From the NCBI GenBank assembly GCA_001897855.1, contig MKUO01000023.1, positions 369,359 to 433,358 of the forward strand: a DNA stretch of 64,000 nt. The letters run 5' to 3'. This document shows positions 8,453-19,253 of this stretch, piece after piece. Source of the DNA: Bacteroidetes bacterium 43-93. GTDB taxonomy: Bacteria > Bacteroidota > Bacteroidia > Chitinophagales > Chitinophagaceae. Under the pieces are notes generated by a model. It did no database searches and was not told the DNA's origin. It saw nothing but the letters and a program-made list of their open reading frames with translations. Positions within the stretch are counted from its first letter, which is position 1. Each line of letters starts with the position of its first letter. A program made the position numbers and the translations under genes.

Positions 8453-9031
8453 ATGTACGCTTTTTTGGATGGAGAGCTGGTTTACAAAACTCCTTCGCTG
8501 ATATACCTGTCTGTGAATGGTGTGGGTTATGAGGTACATATTACCCTGCAGACATATAGCAAAATACAAAATGCAGAGCAATGCAGGCTCTATACCCACC
8601 TGCAGGTACGCGAAGATGCCTGGGTTTTATATGGTTTTGCCGATGAGCAGGAAAAAGCCACTTTCAGGCTGCTTTTAAGCATCAATGGGGTAGGCGCAAG
8701 CACCGCCCGTGTCATATTATCGTCATTAACTCCCGAGGAATTGGAGCGCGCCGTCGCCATGGACGACACCCGCACACTCGAAAAGGTGAAAGGCATTGGT
8801 GCAAAGACCGCCCAGCGCATCATTTTAGAGCTCAAAGGCAAGCTCTCATTACAAAAAAATACTGCAATTTTACCCGCTCAGCAACACAATACAACCGAGG
8901 CTGATGCGTTATTTGCTTTAGTGAATTTGGGCATCAGCAGGTCTGTAGCCGAAAGCGCCATAAAAAAGATTAATAACGCAGCTTCTCTATCCGTAGAAGA
9001 GCTGATAAAACAAGCGCTGCGTGTGCTGTAA
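8453..9031 (+). CDS. ruvA: Holliday junction helicase subunit RuvA
   Basis: A 192-aa protein of normal RuvA length. It starts MYAFLDGELVYKTPSLIYL (OB-fold domain I), then has the helix-hairpin-helix motifs LLSINGVGASTARVILS and LEKVKGIGAKTAQRIILELK (domain II), then a C-terminal three-helix domain III that contacts RuvB. RuvA tetramers hold Holliday junctions for branch migration in recombinational repair. sprA starts 21 bp downstream. Confidence 0.96.
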   Translation: MYAFLDGELVYKTPSLIYLSVNGVGYEVHITLQTYSKIQNAEQCRLYTHLQVREDAWVLYGFADEQEKATFRLLLSINGVGASTARVILSSLTPEELERAVAMDDTRTLEKVKGIGAKTAQRIILELKGKLSLQKNTAILPAQQHNTTEADALFALVNLGISRSVAESAIKKINNAASLSVEELIKQALRVL

Positions 9032-9052
9032 TCCTCAAAGGAGTTTAGTTAA

Positions 9053-12000
9053 ATGCGGAAGACGAATTTCGGCTATAAACTTTTTTTCTTTATATCCCTG
9101 GCTATCGCCCTGACAAACATGGTGGCCAAGGGGTACGAGGGTCCTTTTGACAATGACGATCCGGCACCCGAAGACACTACTAAATCAGCCCGCGATACCA
9201 GTCTTAAGTTTCCTATTTACGACCACAGCGGCATCAGCCCTACAGACAATCCGCCAAAGAGCATTGATCTGCAGGATCCGCCCAATATCAAAAGGTCGGT
9301 AGAATACGACGATACTTCCAAAAGATACTATTTCAACGAACGCCTCAGCGATCGCTACCTCAACGCGCCAAATTTTATGACGCTCGATGAGTACTCTAAA
9401 TACCGCGCAAAGCAGGATGAAGAGGCTTATTGGAAACGCCGCATGGATGCGCTCTCGTTGTTCAACAAAAAGCCCGAGCTGCCCACCATGTACCGCGAAG
9501 GCCTGTTCGACCGCATTTTCGGTGGCAGTACTATTTCCGTTCGCCCGCAGGGTAATGTGGATGTTACATTTGGTGGCAACTGGCAGCATATCCAGAATCC
9601 TACTTTGCCGCAACGTGCGCAGAAGTATGGCATCTTCGATTTTGATATGCAGATGAATATCAACCTCATCGCTACCGTCGGCGATAAGTTGAAACTCAAT
9701 ATCAGCAACAATACCAAGGCTACATTCGATTACCAGAATATTCAGCGTCTCGAGTACACGGGCAAGGAAGATGAGATCATTAAAAAGATAGAAGCAGGTA
9801 ATATCAGCTTCCCGCTAAAGAGTAGTCTTATCACGGGTGTTCAATCGCTATTCGGCCTTAAAACACAATTGCAGTTTGGCAAGCTTTGGATTACCGCGGC
9901 GGTTGCGCAGCAGCGTTCCAAGCGCCAGAGCGTTACAATACAGGGCGGCTCGCAAACACAGCAGTTTGCAATAAAGGCCGATGATTATGAGGATAACAAA
10001 CACTTCCTGCTGGCGCAGTACTTCCACGATAATTATAATAATGCGCTGAGGAATTATCCGATCATCAATTCGCAGGTTACGATCAATAAAATAGAGGTTT
10101 GGGTTACTAACCGTACCGGTGCTACAGAAGGTGTCCGCACTGTGTACGCCTTCCTCGATTTGGGCGAGAAAAACCCGATGCAGTCTATATTCAGTGCACC
10201 GGGCAGCATTCCTTATGGCCTGCCCGATAATAATGCCAATAGCTTATACTCCCGCCTGCAGCAAAATCCGCTCGCACGTGTGCCCGATCAGGCAAGCTCT
10301 GCAATACAAACCATCGGCGACCTCAAGATCAATACAGACTTTGTAAACCCAAGCGCGCGTAAGCTTACCCCGTCAGAATTTACCTATAATACACGCCTTG
10401 GTTATATCTCTTTAAACACGCAGCTCAATCCCGAAGACGTACTGGCTGTAGCATACCGTTACACCTACAATGGTAAAGTATACCAGGTGGGTGAGTTTGC
10501 AGAAGATCTGCCACCACTGCCTAACAATGGTAGCAATACTACCGATCAACGGGTACTCTTCCTCAAATTATTAAAAGGTACTTCTAATAACCCAAGGCTT
10601 CCTACATGGAACCTGATGATGAAAAACATCTATGCGCTGGGTGGCCTGGGTGTTTCTAAAGATGAGTTCCGCCTGAATGTCCTCTACCAGGATCCCGGTG
10701 GTGGTGAAAAACGCTACCTGCCTGAAGGGCCCCTCGCCGGTAGGCCGCTCATATCCATCCTCAATCTCGACCGTCTGAATATACAGGGCGACCCTGTGCC
10801 GGACGGTATCTTTGACTTTGTAGAAGGCATTACTATCAATACACAGCAGGGCAAGGTAATATTCCCGGTGCTGGAGCCTTTTGGCAGTGGCCTGGATACT
10901 GCGGTAGGCAACTCACAGCTGTTGCAGAGAAAATACCAGTACCGCATACTGTACGACTCTACCAAAACAGTAGCCAAGCAGTTTCAGCAGAACAACCGTT
11001 TCGTCATCAAAGGCTCTTATAAATCTTCTTCTTCTTCAGAGATTTTCCTGGGTGGTTTCAATATACCGCAGGGATCTGTTTCGGTAACAGCGGGCGGTCA
11101 AAAACTGACGGAGAATGTCGATTACCAGATAGATTACGGCTTGGGTAAACTGAAGATATTGAACACGGGTATCCTTAACTCCGGCATCCCTATCAATGTG
11201 CAGTACGAGGATAATGCCACCTTTGGTTTCCAGCAGCAAAACTTCACGGGCCTTCACGCAGAATATTTCTTCAATAGAAAGTTATCACTCGGTGGTACTT
11301 ATATGAAGCTGGCAGAACGCCCTTTCACGCAAAAAACTACTTTCGGCGACGATCCTATTAAAAACACCGTACTGGGCCTCGATGGTAATTATCAAAGTGA
11401 GGTTCCCGGTCTTACCCGTATCCTCGATAAGCTGCCTGTATATTCTACCACAGCACCTTCGCTTATCTCGGTTACAGGAGAGGTGGCAAGTCTCTTACCC
11501 GGCCACGCGAAGCAGATCAATTCACTCGATCCCGAAGGCTCTGTTTATATAGATGACTTTGAAGGTACCAAAGGTTCCTACGATCTTAAATTCCCTGCCA
11601 ATTCCTGGACACTTGCCAGCACACCATCCGGCGCTACCAATAAAGCGGGCAAGGTGATGTTCCCCGAGGCAGATGATCTTAATAAATTATCATACGGAAA
11701 AAACAGGGCAAGACTAGCGTGGTACTTTATAGAACCTACACTGGTGGACCCAAGTACCGGCGTACCCGATAATGTAAAGAAAGATCCAAACCAGCACTAC
11801 ATTCGCCTCATACAGCAGCAGGATGTATTTCCAAACAAAAGTAACAACACCCTGCAAAATGCATTGTCAACCTTAGATCTGGCTTATTATCCAAAAGAAA
11901 GAGGGCCTTATAACTTTGATCCTACTGCGCTCGATGCAGATGGTAAACTTACTAATCCGGCAGATCGCTGGGCGGGTATTATGCGCCCTATCGATAATAG

Positions 12001-15000
12001 CGATTTCGAACAGTCGAATGTCGAATTCATCGAGTTTTGGGTGATGGATCCGTTCATCCACAATACCACTTCAAAGGGTGGTTCGTTGTATATCAACCTC
12101 GGAAATATTTCAGAAGATTTGTTGAAGGACGAGCATAAGTTCTTTGAGAATGGTATCACTTATCCCAAAGACCCGGGCCAGCTCGATAACAGCGTTTGGG
12201 GTTATCAGCCAAAACTATCACAGCAGATTACCCGCTCTTTCGATAACGATCCTGCCGCCCGTGCCGTACAGGATGTTGGTTATGATGGCCTTGATAATGA
12301 AGATGAGAAAGGATTTTTTGCAAACTATCTCGCACAGGTAGCTAATACAGTTACTAATCCTGCGGCATTACAGGCTATTAAAGACGATCCTTCCGGCGAC
12401 GACTACCACTATTTCCGTGGCTCAGATTTTGATCAGAATGAACCGGGCGTACTGGGCCGTTATAAAAAATTCAATGGCCCTCAGGGCAATTCTCCGGTTA
12501 CTACAGACAATACTGCATATTCTTCTGCAAGCACCACTATTCCTGAATCAGAGGATATCAACCGCGATAACACGCTCAACGAAGCGGAAGATTATTATCA
12601 ATATCGCATCGACCTGAGTCCCGATATGCAGGTGGGCAGCAATTATATTGTAAATACACAAGTAAGCAATGTAAAATTACCAAACGGCAGCACCGAAGAG
12701 GAAAAATGGTACCAGTTCAAAGTGCCTATCCGTGAGTTTAATAGTAAGATAGGCAACATCGCAGACTTCCGTTCCATCCGCTTCATGCGTATGTTCCTCA
12801 GTGGTTTCCAGGATAGTGTTATCCTTCGCTTCGCCCAGCTCGATCTTGGTCGTAACAACTGGCGCCGCTACCTGTTCTCTCTGCAAAACCCGGGCGAGAA
12901 CATTCCGGAAGAAGATCAGAACACGGTCGACTTTGCCGTTACTTCTGTTAGCTACGAAGAAAACAACGCCCGCCAGCCGGTGCCTTATGTAATACCTCCG
13001 GGTGTAAACAGGCAGATGGCCGCGGTATCTACAGGGCAGAATATACAGCTCAATGAGCAGGCGCTATCCTTGCAGGTATGTAATCTTAAAGACGGCGATA
13101 TCCGTGCTGTGTACAAAGAGGTAGGTGTAGATATGCGCCAGTTTGGCTCTTTGCGTATGTTCATACACGCAGAGTCCAGGGTAGGTTCTGCACCTTTGAA
13201 AGATGGGGATATCCGCGCGGTTATCCGTATAGGTAGCGACTTCACCAATAACTATTATGAGTACCAGATGCCGCTCACTATCACGCTCCCCGGTACTAAT
13301 ACAGATGAGGGTGTATGGCCGGCTGCAAACAGGCTCGATCTCGTATTGAACGACCTGGTAAATGTGAAGACCGAGCGTAATAATAAAGGAGCCCAATCCT
13401 TTATTCCATATACGGTAAAGGATGCTAAGGGTAATTATATCACGGTGGTAGGTAACCCTAATATCGGTGATGCCAAGACAATATTATTAGGTATAGCCAA
13501 TCCTAAGAAAAATACGCAGTCAACGGATGACGGATTACCTAAATGCGCCGAGGTATGGTTCAATGAATTGCGTATGACGGGGCTGGATGAAAAAGCAGGC
13601 TATGCAGCATCGGGCAAGGTGGCCATCCAGATGGCAGATCTTGGTACGGTCAACCTGGGCGGTAGTATGCACACTGCCGGCTATGGTAATATCGATCAGA
13701 AACTCAACCAGCGTTTCCGTGACAATTTCTATCAGTACAATGCTTCTACCAACCTGAATGTTGGTAAACTCATGCCACGCAAATGGGGTGTGCAGTTGCC
13801 TGTATTTGTTGGCTACTCTCAAAATACCAGCAATCCCCAGTACGATCCTTACGATCTGGATGTGAAATATGCGGATAAGCTGGATGCCGCCCGGGATGCT
13901 GCACAGCGCGATTCCATTCGCAAGGTAGCCCAGGATTATACTTCCATCACCAGCGTCAACCTTACCAATGTTCGTGTACTGGGTAATCCAGAAAAACAGG
14001 GCAAATCTCCAATGCCATGGAGTGCGCGCAACTTCGCTGTTAGCTACGCCTACAACCGTCAGTTCAAACGCAATCCTACGGTAGAAAGCGATGATCTTAC
14101 TACGCATAAAATAGGCCTTAATTACACCTATGCTATTAAGTCAAAGCCTGTGGAGCCTTTCAAAAAACTGATCCATTCCAAATCCAAATGGATGATGTTG
14201 GTCAAAGATTTCAACTTTAAACTGTTGCCATCCAATTTCACATTCCAGACGGATATCAACAGGACAATGGATGAAACCAAGGTGCGCAACCTGGATGCGG
14301 ATGTACTTACGGTGCCTACGTATTATAAGAACTTTGTCTGGAGTCGTCAATACACTACGCGTTGGGAACTCACCCGATCTCTCAGCTTCGATTACACGGC
14401 TACCAACCTATCGCGTATAGATGAGCCGTATGGCCGCATCAATACTGCGGAAAAGAAGGATAGCCTTTGGAATAAGATATTGACCTTCGGGCGTAACACT
14501 AATTATACGCAGAGGTTCTCTGCTACGTATAGCCTGCCGTTGCAAAAATTGCCGCTTACAGACTGGACCAACCTGAAGCTGAACTATGCTGCAGACTATA
14601 CCTGGACTGCCTCCTCACAATTGGCGCGCAGCCAGGGTAATATCCTTAACAATACGCAGTCAGAAGGTGTCAACCTTGAATTGCAGTTTTCGCAATTGTA
14701 TAATAAAAACAAATGGCTTCGGGCCGTTAATCAGCCGAAGCCTAACACCGGTAAAAAAGACGATAAGAATGCGCCTGGCCCTGGTCTTACCGGCGCGAAT
14801 AATAAGTTGAAAGACCTAAGACCGGGAGCTAATAACAAAGACAATAGTAAAAAGAAGAAAACTACAGTGGCTCCTGCTGATACTTCTATGAAGCAGTTTT
14901 ACGACATAGAAAAAAATACCGCAAAACTATCTGATAAGCAGCTTGATTCTGTAAAGAAATTGCAGCACGCACAAATATTAGCGCAGGCTAAACTGGATAA

Positions 15001-16489
15001 AGAAAAACGTAAAAAGGAACGGAAAGAAGCCCGCAGAAAACGCCGCGAAGCTAAGCCCGAAATAACGGATATAGAACGTGTGGTAGGCAGGTTCCTCACA
15101 ATGGTAAAACGTACTACAGTAAGCGTCAACGAAACGGCTGGCTCTACTTTGCCCGGCTGGATGGACAGCACTCGTTTCCTTGGTATCAATACCAGCAGCG
15201 GTGCGCCCGGCTTTGGTTATGTATATGGCATGCAGCCGGATAGAGGCTGGCTGGAGACCCAGGCGCTTGCAGGCCGTATCAGTGCTGATACGCTGTTCAA
15301 TGCACAGTTCCTGCAAAACTATCAGCAGACGCTCAACATGACCACTACGCTGGAGCCTATCAAAGACTTCCGTATAGATGTCACGCTAACGCGCACTTTC
15401 CAGAAATCGCACAGCGAATTATTTAAGGATACCACCCTCACAGGCAACGGCGTGTACACGCACAATAACCCCTATGAAACAGGTTCCTTCTCTACTTCTT
15501 ATATAGGCATCAAAACCCTGTTCAAGGGATCGGATATTAATTCCGGTCCGTTCAGGCAGTTCCTTGACAACAGGCAAACGGTATCTGACAGGTTGAGTAA
15601 AAACAACCCGTACAGTAACTCTGTGAACGATCCTAACGACCCTAATTATAAAAAGGGCTATACTTCCTATTCTCAGGATGTATTAGTACCGGCATTTATT
15701 GCTGCTTATACAGGCAGGGGTGCCGATAAGATAGGCCTTGTAGATAATAACAATGCAACGATCAAGAGCAATCCGTTCCATAACTTCCTGCCAATGCCTA
15801 ACTGGCGTATCACATACAACGGCCTGGGCAGAATACCGGCTTTGGCCGAGAAGGTAAGCAACCTGGCCATCTCCAGCGCATATACAGGAACCTTGTCCAT
15901 GAATAGCTTTGTATCACAGCTTTATTACCAGGACGTCTATAGCCTTGGCTTCCCATCGTTTATAGATTCCAACTCGGGCAACTTCATACCGTTCTACCAG
16001 GTGCCGAATGTGACGATCACAGAAGCATTCAATCCGTTGTTTGGTGTAGATGCGGCTTTGAAGAACGGTATGTCTATCCGCTTCGATTATCGCAAATCAC
16101 GCAACGTGAGCCTGAGCCTTGTCGATTACCAGGTGAGCGAAACCAATAGCAGCGAGTATGCAATAGGTTTCGGTTATCGTATTCACGGGCTGGTGTTGCC
16201 TTTCGATTTCTTTGGGGTTAAAAAGTTGAAGAACGATCTGAATATCAAAGTCGACGTGGGCCTCCGCGATGATAAGAGCAGTAATAATTACCTGGCGCAA
16301 AACCTGAATGTGGTAACCCGGGGTCAAAAGGTGGTGACGATCTCCCCGTCGATAGACTATATCGTCAGTGAGCGTCTCACCCTGCACTTCTTCTATGATC
16401 GCAGGCAGAGTATTCCATATATATCTACCTCGTATCCAACCACTACTACGCGTGCAGGGGTGACACTCAGGTTCATCTTTACGCAATAG
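9053..16489 (+). CDS. sprA: SprA/Sov, type IX secretion outer-membrane translocon
   Basis: A 2478-aa protein with an N-terminal signal segment. Its length and motifs (YIDDFEGTKGSYDL around 830, repeated DxxNEDE and NEAEDYYQYRIDL blocks, C-terminal barrel ending in AGVTLRFIFTQ) identify the cell-surface protein SprA, called Sov in Porphyromonas. SprA is a giant beta-barrel through which folded proteins with sorting C-termini cross the outer membrane, and is needed for gliding adhesin export. An AAAGGAG Shine-Dalgarno lies 9 nt before the ATG, stronger than most starts here. An unusual Lys/Arg-rich, partly coiled-coil segment (residues about 1893-2002) interrupts the barrel region. Confidence 0.95.
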   Translation: MRKTNFGYKLFFFISLAIALTNMVAKGYEGPFDNDDPAPEDTTKSARDTSLKFPIYDHSGISPTDNPPKSIDLQDPPNIKRSVEYDDTSKRYYFNERLSDRYLNAPNFMTLDEYSKYRAKQDEEAYWKRRMDALSLFNKKPELPTMYREGLFDRIFGGSTISVRPQGNVDVTFGGNWQHIQNPTLPQRAQKYGIFDFDMQMNINLIATVGDKLKLNISNNTKATFDYQNIQRLEYTGKEDEIIKKIEAGNISFPLKSSLITGVQSLFGLKTQLQFGKLWITAAVAQQRSKRQSVTIQGGSQTQQFAIKADDYEDNKHFLLAQYFHDNYNNALRNYPIINSQVTINKIEVWVTNRTGATEGVRTVYAFLDLGEKNPMQSIFSAPGSIPYGLPDNNANSLYSRLQQNPLARVPDQASSAIQTIGDLKINTDFVNPSARKLTPSEFTYNTRLGYISLNTQLNPEDVLAVAYRYTYNGKVYQVGEFAEDLPPLPNNGSNTTDQRVLFLKLLKGTSNNPRLPTWNLMMKNIYALGGLGVSKDEFRLNVLYQDPGGGEKRYLPEGPLAGRPLISILNLDRLNIQGDPVPDGIFDFVEGITINTQQGKVIFPVLEPFGSGLDTAVGNSQLLQRKYQYRILYDSTKTVAKQFQQNNRFVIKGSYKSSSSSEIFLGGFNIPQGSVSVTAGGQKLTENVDYQIDYGLGKLKILNTGILNSGIPINVQYEDNATFGFQQQNFTGLHAEYFFNRKLSLGGTYMKLAERPFTQKTTFGDDPIKNTVLGLDGNYQSEVPGLTRILDKLPVYSTTAPSLISVTGEVASLLPGHAKQINSLDPEGSVYIDDFEGTKGSYDLKFPANSWTLASTPSGATNKAGKVMFPEADDLNKLSYGKNRARLAWYFIEPTLVDPSTGVPDNVKKDPNQHYIRLIQQQDVFPNKSNNTLQNALSTLDLAYYPKERGPYNFDPTALDADGKLTNPADRWAGIMRPIDNSDFEQSNVEFIEFWVMDPFIHNTTSKGGSLYINLGNISEDLLKDEHKFFENGITYPKDPGQLDNSVWGYQPKLSQQITRSFDNDPAARAVQDVGYDGLDNEDEKGFFANYLAQVANTVTNPAALQAIKDDPSGDDYHYFRGSDFDQNEPGVLGRYKKFNGPQGNSPVTTDNTAYSSASTTIPESEDINRDNTLNEAEDYYQYRIDLSPDMQVGSNYIVNTQVSNVKLPNGSTEEEKWYQFKVPIREFNSKIGNIADFRSIRFMRMFLSGFQDSVILRFAQLDLGRNNWRRYLFSLQNPGENIPEEDQNTVDFAVTSVSYEENNARQPVPYVIPPGVNRQMAAVSTGQNIQLNEQALSLQVCNLKDGDIRAVYKEVGVDMRQFGSLRMFIHAESRVGSAPLKDGDIRAVIRIGSDFTNNYYEYQMPLTITLPGTNTDEGVWPAANRLDLVLNDLVNVKTERNNKGAQSFIPYTVKDAKGNYITVVGNPNIGDAKTILLGIANPKKNTQSTDDGLPKCAEVWFNELRMTGLDEKAGYAASGKVAIQMADLGTVNLGGSMHTAGYGNIDQKLNQRFRDNFYQYNASTNLNVGKLMPRKWGVQLPVFVGYSQNTSNPQYDPYDLDVKYADKLDAARDAAQRDSIRKVAQDYTSITSVNLTNVRVLGNPEKQGKSPMPWSARNFAVSYAYNRQFKRNPTVESDDLTTHKIGLNYTYAIKSKPVEPFKKLIHSKSKWMMLVKDFNFKLLPSNFTFQTDINRTMDETKVRNLDADVLTVPTYYKNFVWSRQYTTRWELTRSLSFDYTATNLSRIDEPYGRINTAEKKDSLWNKILTFGRNTNYTQRFSATYSLPLQKLPLTDWTNLKLNYAADYTWTASSQLARSQGNILNNTQSEGVNLELQFSQLYNKNKWLRAVNQPKPNTGKKDDKNAPGPGLTGANNKLKDLRPGANNKDNSKKKKTTVAPADTSMKQFYDIEKNTAKLSDKQLDSVKKLQHAQILAQAKLDKEKRKKERKEARRKRREAKPEITDIERVVGRFLTMVKRTTVSVNETAGSTLPGWMDSTRFLGINTSSGAPGFGYVYGMQPDRGWLETQALAGRISADTLFNAQFLQNYQQTLNMTTTLEPIKDFRIDVTLTRTFQKSHSELFKDTTLTGNGVYTHNNPYETGSFSTSYIGIKTLFKGSDINSGPFRQFLDNRQTVSDRLSKNNPYSNSVNDPNDPNYKKGYTSYSQDVLVPAFIAAYTGRGADKIGLVDNNNATIKSNPFHNFLPMPNWRITYNGLGRIPALAEKVSNLAISSAYTGTLSMNSFVSQLYYQDVYSLGFPSFIDSNSGNFIPFYQVPNVTITEAFNPLFGVDAALKNGMSIRFDYRKSRNVSLSLVDYQVSETNSSEYAIGFGYRIHGLVLPFDFFGVKKLKNDLNIKVDVGLRDDKSSNNYLAQNLNVVTRGQKVVTISPSIDYIVSERLTLHFFYDRRQSIPYISTSYPTTTTRAGVTLRFIFTQ

Positions 16490-16530
16490 TGCTGTAAGCC
16501 CTATTTATACCTTTTTTGCCCCCTAAATCG

Positions 16531-16538
16531 TATCTTTG
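16531..16538 (+). promoter_or_regulatory. -7 box for the paa genes
   Basis: TATCTTTG matches TAnnTTTG, 22 nt upstream of the paaA ATG. A TTTTTTG at 16512-16518 is only 12 bp away, too close for a standard -33 element. It suggests the paa genes have their own promoter after sprA. Confidence 0.5.
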
Positions 16539-16559
16539 TAGTCTTAAATTTTTTAATAA

Positions 16560-17513
16560 ATGACGGTTCACTCTTTCCAGGAGCATTTCGATGAAAAGAT
16601 CGACAATGAAGTGTCTATAGAGCCGCGCGATTGGATGCCGGATGATTATCGCAAGACTTTGATCAGGCAGATATCACAACACGCGCATAGCGAGATAGTA
16701 GGTATGCTGCCCGAGGGCAACTGGATAACCCGTGCCCCAAGTCTGAGGCGCAAAGCTGTATTGCTGGCAAAAGTTCAGGACGAGGGTGGTCATGGCTTGT
16801 ATCTATACAGCGCTGCAGAAACGTTGGGCATTACCCGCGATGAGATGATCGAGCAACTGCATTCAGGCAAAGCGAAATATTCTTCCATATTCAATTACCC
16901 AACCCTTACATGGGCCGACATGGGTGCTATAGGCTGGCTGGTAGATGGTGCTGCTATCATGAACCAGGTACCGCTTTGCCGCACATCTTATGGTCCTTAT
17001 GCAAGGGCAATGGTACGTGTGTGTAAAGAAGAAAGCTTCCACCAGCGCCAGGGTTTCGAGATCATGATGACCTTGGCAAATGGAACAGACGTACAGAAAA
17101 AGCTGGCGCAGGATGCACTCAACCGTTGGTGGTGGCCGTCTATAATGATGTTCGGCCCTCCGGATGATGATAGTCCTAACACGGCACAAAGCATGCGCTG
17201 GCGTATCAAGCGCTTCACGAATGACGAGTTGCGCCAGAAGTTTATAGATGTTACCGTAGAACAGGCAAAACTGATTGGTCTTACAGTTCCGGATCCGGAT
17301 CTGAAATGGAATGAAGAAACCGGCCATTACGATTATGGCAAGATCAACTGGGACGAATTCTGGAATGTAGTGAAAGGTAACGGCCCTTGCAACAAGGAAC
17401 GTCTGGAAACACGCCGCAAGGCATGGGAAGAAGGTAAATGGGTACGCGATGCCGCACTCGCTTATGCTGAAAAAAGAAAAGCAAGAAAAGAAAAAGCAAC
17501 TCTGGCTGCTTAA
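16560..17513 (+). CDS. paaA: Phenylacetyl-CoA 1,2-epoxidase subunit PaaA
   Basis: A 317-aa ferritin-like catalytic subunit of the bacterial multicomponent monooxygenase that epoxidises phenylacetyl-CoA. Diiron ligand motifs are visible in [20 protein letters not shown] and [12 protein letters not shown]. The segment [17 protein letters not shown] is characteristic of PaaA. It is the first gene of a paaA-paaB-paaC-(TonB-like)-paaD series, 10 bp before paaB. The protein is cytoplasmic and works with PaaC in an A2C2 core. Confidence 0.96.
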   Translation: MTVHSFQEHFDEKIDNEVSIEPRDWMPDDYRKTLIRQISQHAHSEIVGMLPEGNWITRAPSLRRKAVLLAKVQDEGGHGLYLYSAAETLGITRDEMIEQLHSGKAKYSSIFNYPTLTWADMGAIGWLVDGAAIMNQVPLCRTSYGPYARAMVRVCKEESFHQRQGFEIMMTLANGTDVQKKLAQDALNRWWWPSIMMFGPPDDDSPNTAQSMRWRIKRFTNDELRQKFIDVTVEQAKLIGLTVPDPDLKWNEETGHYDYGKINWDEFWNVVKGNGPCNKERLETRRKAWEEGKWVRDAALAYAEKRKARKEKATLAA

Positions 17514-17523
17514 TTAATACAAG

Positions 17524-17892
17524 ATGCAACTGATCAATAAGAATTTATACGGAGACTACGGCGATAAGGAACAGGCAGGCGGCAGCAATGACGGCGCGAA
17601 GCACAACACTGCGTCTGAATGGCCTTTATGGGAAGTGTTCATTCGTAGCAAGGCGGGCCTCGATCATAAACATGCAGGTAGCCTGCACGCGGCTGATGCA
17701 GAGATGGCGATAGAGAACGCACGCGATGTATATACCCGCCGTATGGAAGGTGTAAGCATTTGGGTGGTAGAGAGCAGATACATTCACGCATCAGATCCCG
17801 GCGAATCGGCTTCTATGTACGAACCTGCTAATGATAAAATATACAGGCACCCGACATTCTATGATCTGCCGGATGAACTGAAACACATGTAG
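17524..17892 (+). CDS. paaB: Phenylacetyl-CoA epoxidase subunit PaaB
   Basis: A 122-aa protein with the PaaB core WPLWEVFIRSKAGLDHKHAGSLHAADAEMA and the following NARDVYTRRMEGVSIWVV. PaaB bridges A2C2 heterodimers in the epoxygenase. A Gly/Asp-rich N-terminal leader of about 35 residues precedes the conserved part. The 91-bp gap to paaC holds GGAATTAG/GGTAATTGGGAATTGG text similar to the intergenic repeats near 22480 and 23000. Confidence 0.94.
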   Translation: MQLINKNLYGDYGDKEQAGGSNDGAKHNTASEWPLWEVFIRSKAGLDHKHAGSLHAADAEMAIENARDVYTRRMEGVSIWVVESRYIHASDPGESASMYEPANDKIYRHPTFYDLPDELKHM

Positions 17893-17983
17893 TTTTTCTT
17901 GGAATTAGTGGCCGGTAATTGGGAATTGGTTTTATCATACATCATTACCCGATTCCCGGTTGTTGATTTCTAATATTGATGCA

Positions 17984-18826
17984 ATGACTAATCAACCAAT
18001 CAACGAATCAATCAATCAACTGCTATACGCGCTGGAACTGGCGGATAATGCCCTTATCATTGGGCATCGCATCAGCGAGTGGTGTGGTCACGGCCCGGTG
18101 CTCGAGCAGGATATTGCGCTAACAAATACCGCGCTCGATCATTTAGGCCAGGCACGCAGCTTTTACCAGTTTGCAGCTAATATCTTCAATGCATTACCTG
18201 CTGATCAGAAAGCAAACTTCTTTTCATCGCCGGTATTACAAAACAAAATTGCGGCCGGCGAAAATATAGATGAAGACGATCTGGCTTACCTGCGCGATGG
18301 CTGGGATTTCAGGAATGTGTTATTGGTAGAGCAGCCAAACAAAGATTGGGCGTTCACGGTGATACGCTCTTTCTTTTACGATGTGTATAACTTTTATTTC
18401 TATACAGAACTGCAAAAAAGCAAAGTGGCAGAATTGGCTGCTATTGCAGAAAAATCATTGAAAGAAGTTACTTACCACCTGCGTTGGAGCAGCGAATGGG
18501 TAATTCGTCTTGGTGATGGTACGGAAGAAAGCCATGAGCGTATGCAAACAGCAGTAAACGAACGTTGGGCATTTACAGGTGAGCTTTTCCAAATGAGCGA
18601 AGCAGATAAAGTAATGCTGGCAGAAGGTATTGGTATTGATTTAAATGCTATCAAACCTTTATGGCAGCAACGTGTGGCAGAGGTATTGCAGGAAGCTACG
18701 ATTACTATGCCTGCCAGCACATGGATGCAGGAGGGTGGTAAAGAAGGCCGCCATAGCGAGCATCTCGGCTATATATTGGCAGAACTGCAGTTTATGCAGC
18801 GCGCATACCCTAATATGGAATGGTAA
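17984..18826 (+). CDS. paaC: Phenylacetyl-CoA epoxidase subunit PaaC
   Basis: A 280-aa ferritin-fold structural subunit that pairs with PaaA and helps bind the CoA substrate. Typical segments are LGHRISEWCGH-like HRISEWCGHGPVLEQDIAL, NTALDHLGQARSFY and the C-terminal EGGKEGRHSEHLGYILAELQFMQR. The start is set at ATG 17984 (MTNQPINESINQ); a TTG 24 nt upstream is open but not supported. It is followed 10 bp later by the TonB-domain gene. Confidence 0.94.
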   Translation: MTNQPINESINQLLYALELADNALIIGHRISEWCGHGPVLEQDIALTNTALDHLGQARSFYQFAANIFNALPADQKANFFSSPVLQNKIAAGENIDEDDLAYLRDGWDFRNVLLVEQPNKDWAFTVIRSFFYDVYNFYFYTELQKSKVAELAAIAEKSLKEVTYHLRWSSEWVIRLGDGTEESHERMQTAVNERWAFTGELFQMSEADKVMLAEGIGIDLNAIKPLWQQRVAEVLQEATITMPASTWMQEGGKEGRHSEHLGYILAELQFMQRAYPNMEW

Positions 18827-18836
18827 ATCTTGCTAA

Positions 18837-19253
18837 ATGAGAAGGTATTATTGCGCGCTTGTTGTTTTGATCATGTCTCATACTGCTTCATTCGGACAAA
18901 GCAGCACAGAAGTATTCCAATATGTAGAACAAATGCCGGAACCCACCTACAACATACTTGAATACCTGAATACGCATATAGAGTATCCGGAGGAAGCTAG
19001 AACTAAGCATATTCAAGGTCGGGTTCTTGTAAAATTCATAGTTACGGAGAACGGTACTATGGATAGTGTACACACTATTAGTTCGCCTTTGGGAGGTGGC
19101 CTCGAGGAAGAAGCGATTAGAGTAGTAAAATATATGCCACCCTGGAAGCCGGGCAGGCAAAATGGCAAACCGATAAACGTTTATTTTACACAGCCTATAT
19201 CATTTCAGTTAGATAATTCAGCAATAAGGCCTACCAATGCAGCAGGTCACTAA
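18837..19253 (+). CDS. Secreted TonB C-terminal-domain protein inside the paa cluster
   Basis: A 138-aa protein: a signal peptide (MRRYYCALVVLIMSHTASFGQ), then one TonB C-terminal-like domain (IEYPEEARTKHIQGRVLVKF, VTENGTMDSVHTISSPLGGGLEEEAIRVVKYMPPW in two parts, GKPINVYFTQPISFQL). It has no proline-rich linker and no separate membrane anchor, so it is likely periplasmic rather than a full energy transducer. It sits between paaC and paaD and overlaps the paaD start by 17 bp, implying translational coupling. A role in substrate uptake is a guess. Confidence 0.85.
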   Translation: MRRYYCALVVLIMSHTASFGQSSTEVFQYVEQMPEPTYNILEYLNTHIEYPEEARTKHIQGRVLVKFIVTENGTMDSVHTISSPLGGGLEEEAIRVVKYMPPWKPGRQNGKPINVYFTQPISFQLDNSAIRPTNAAGH

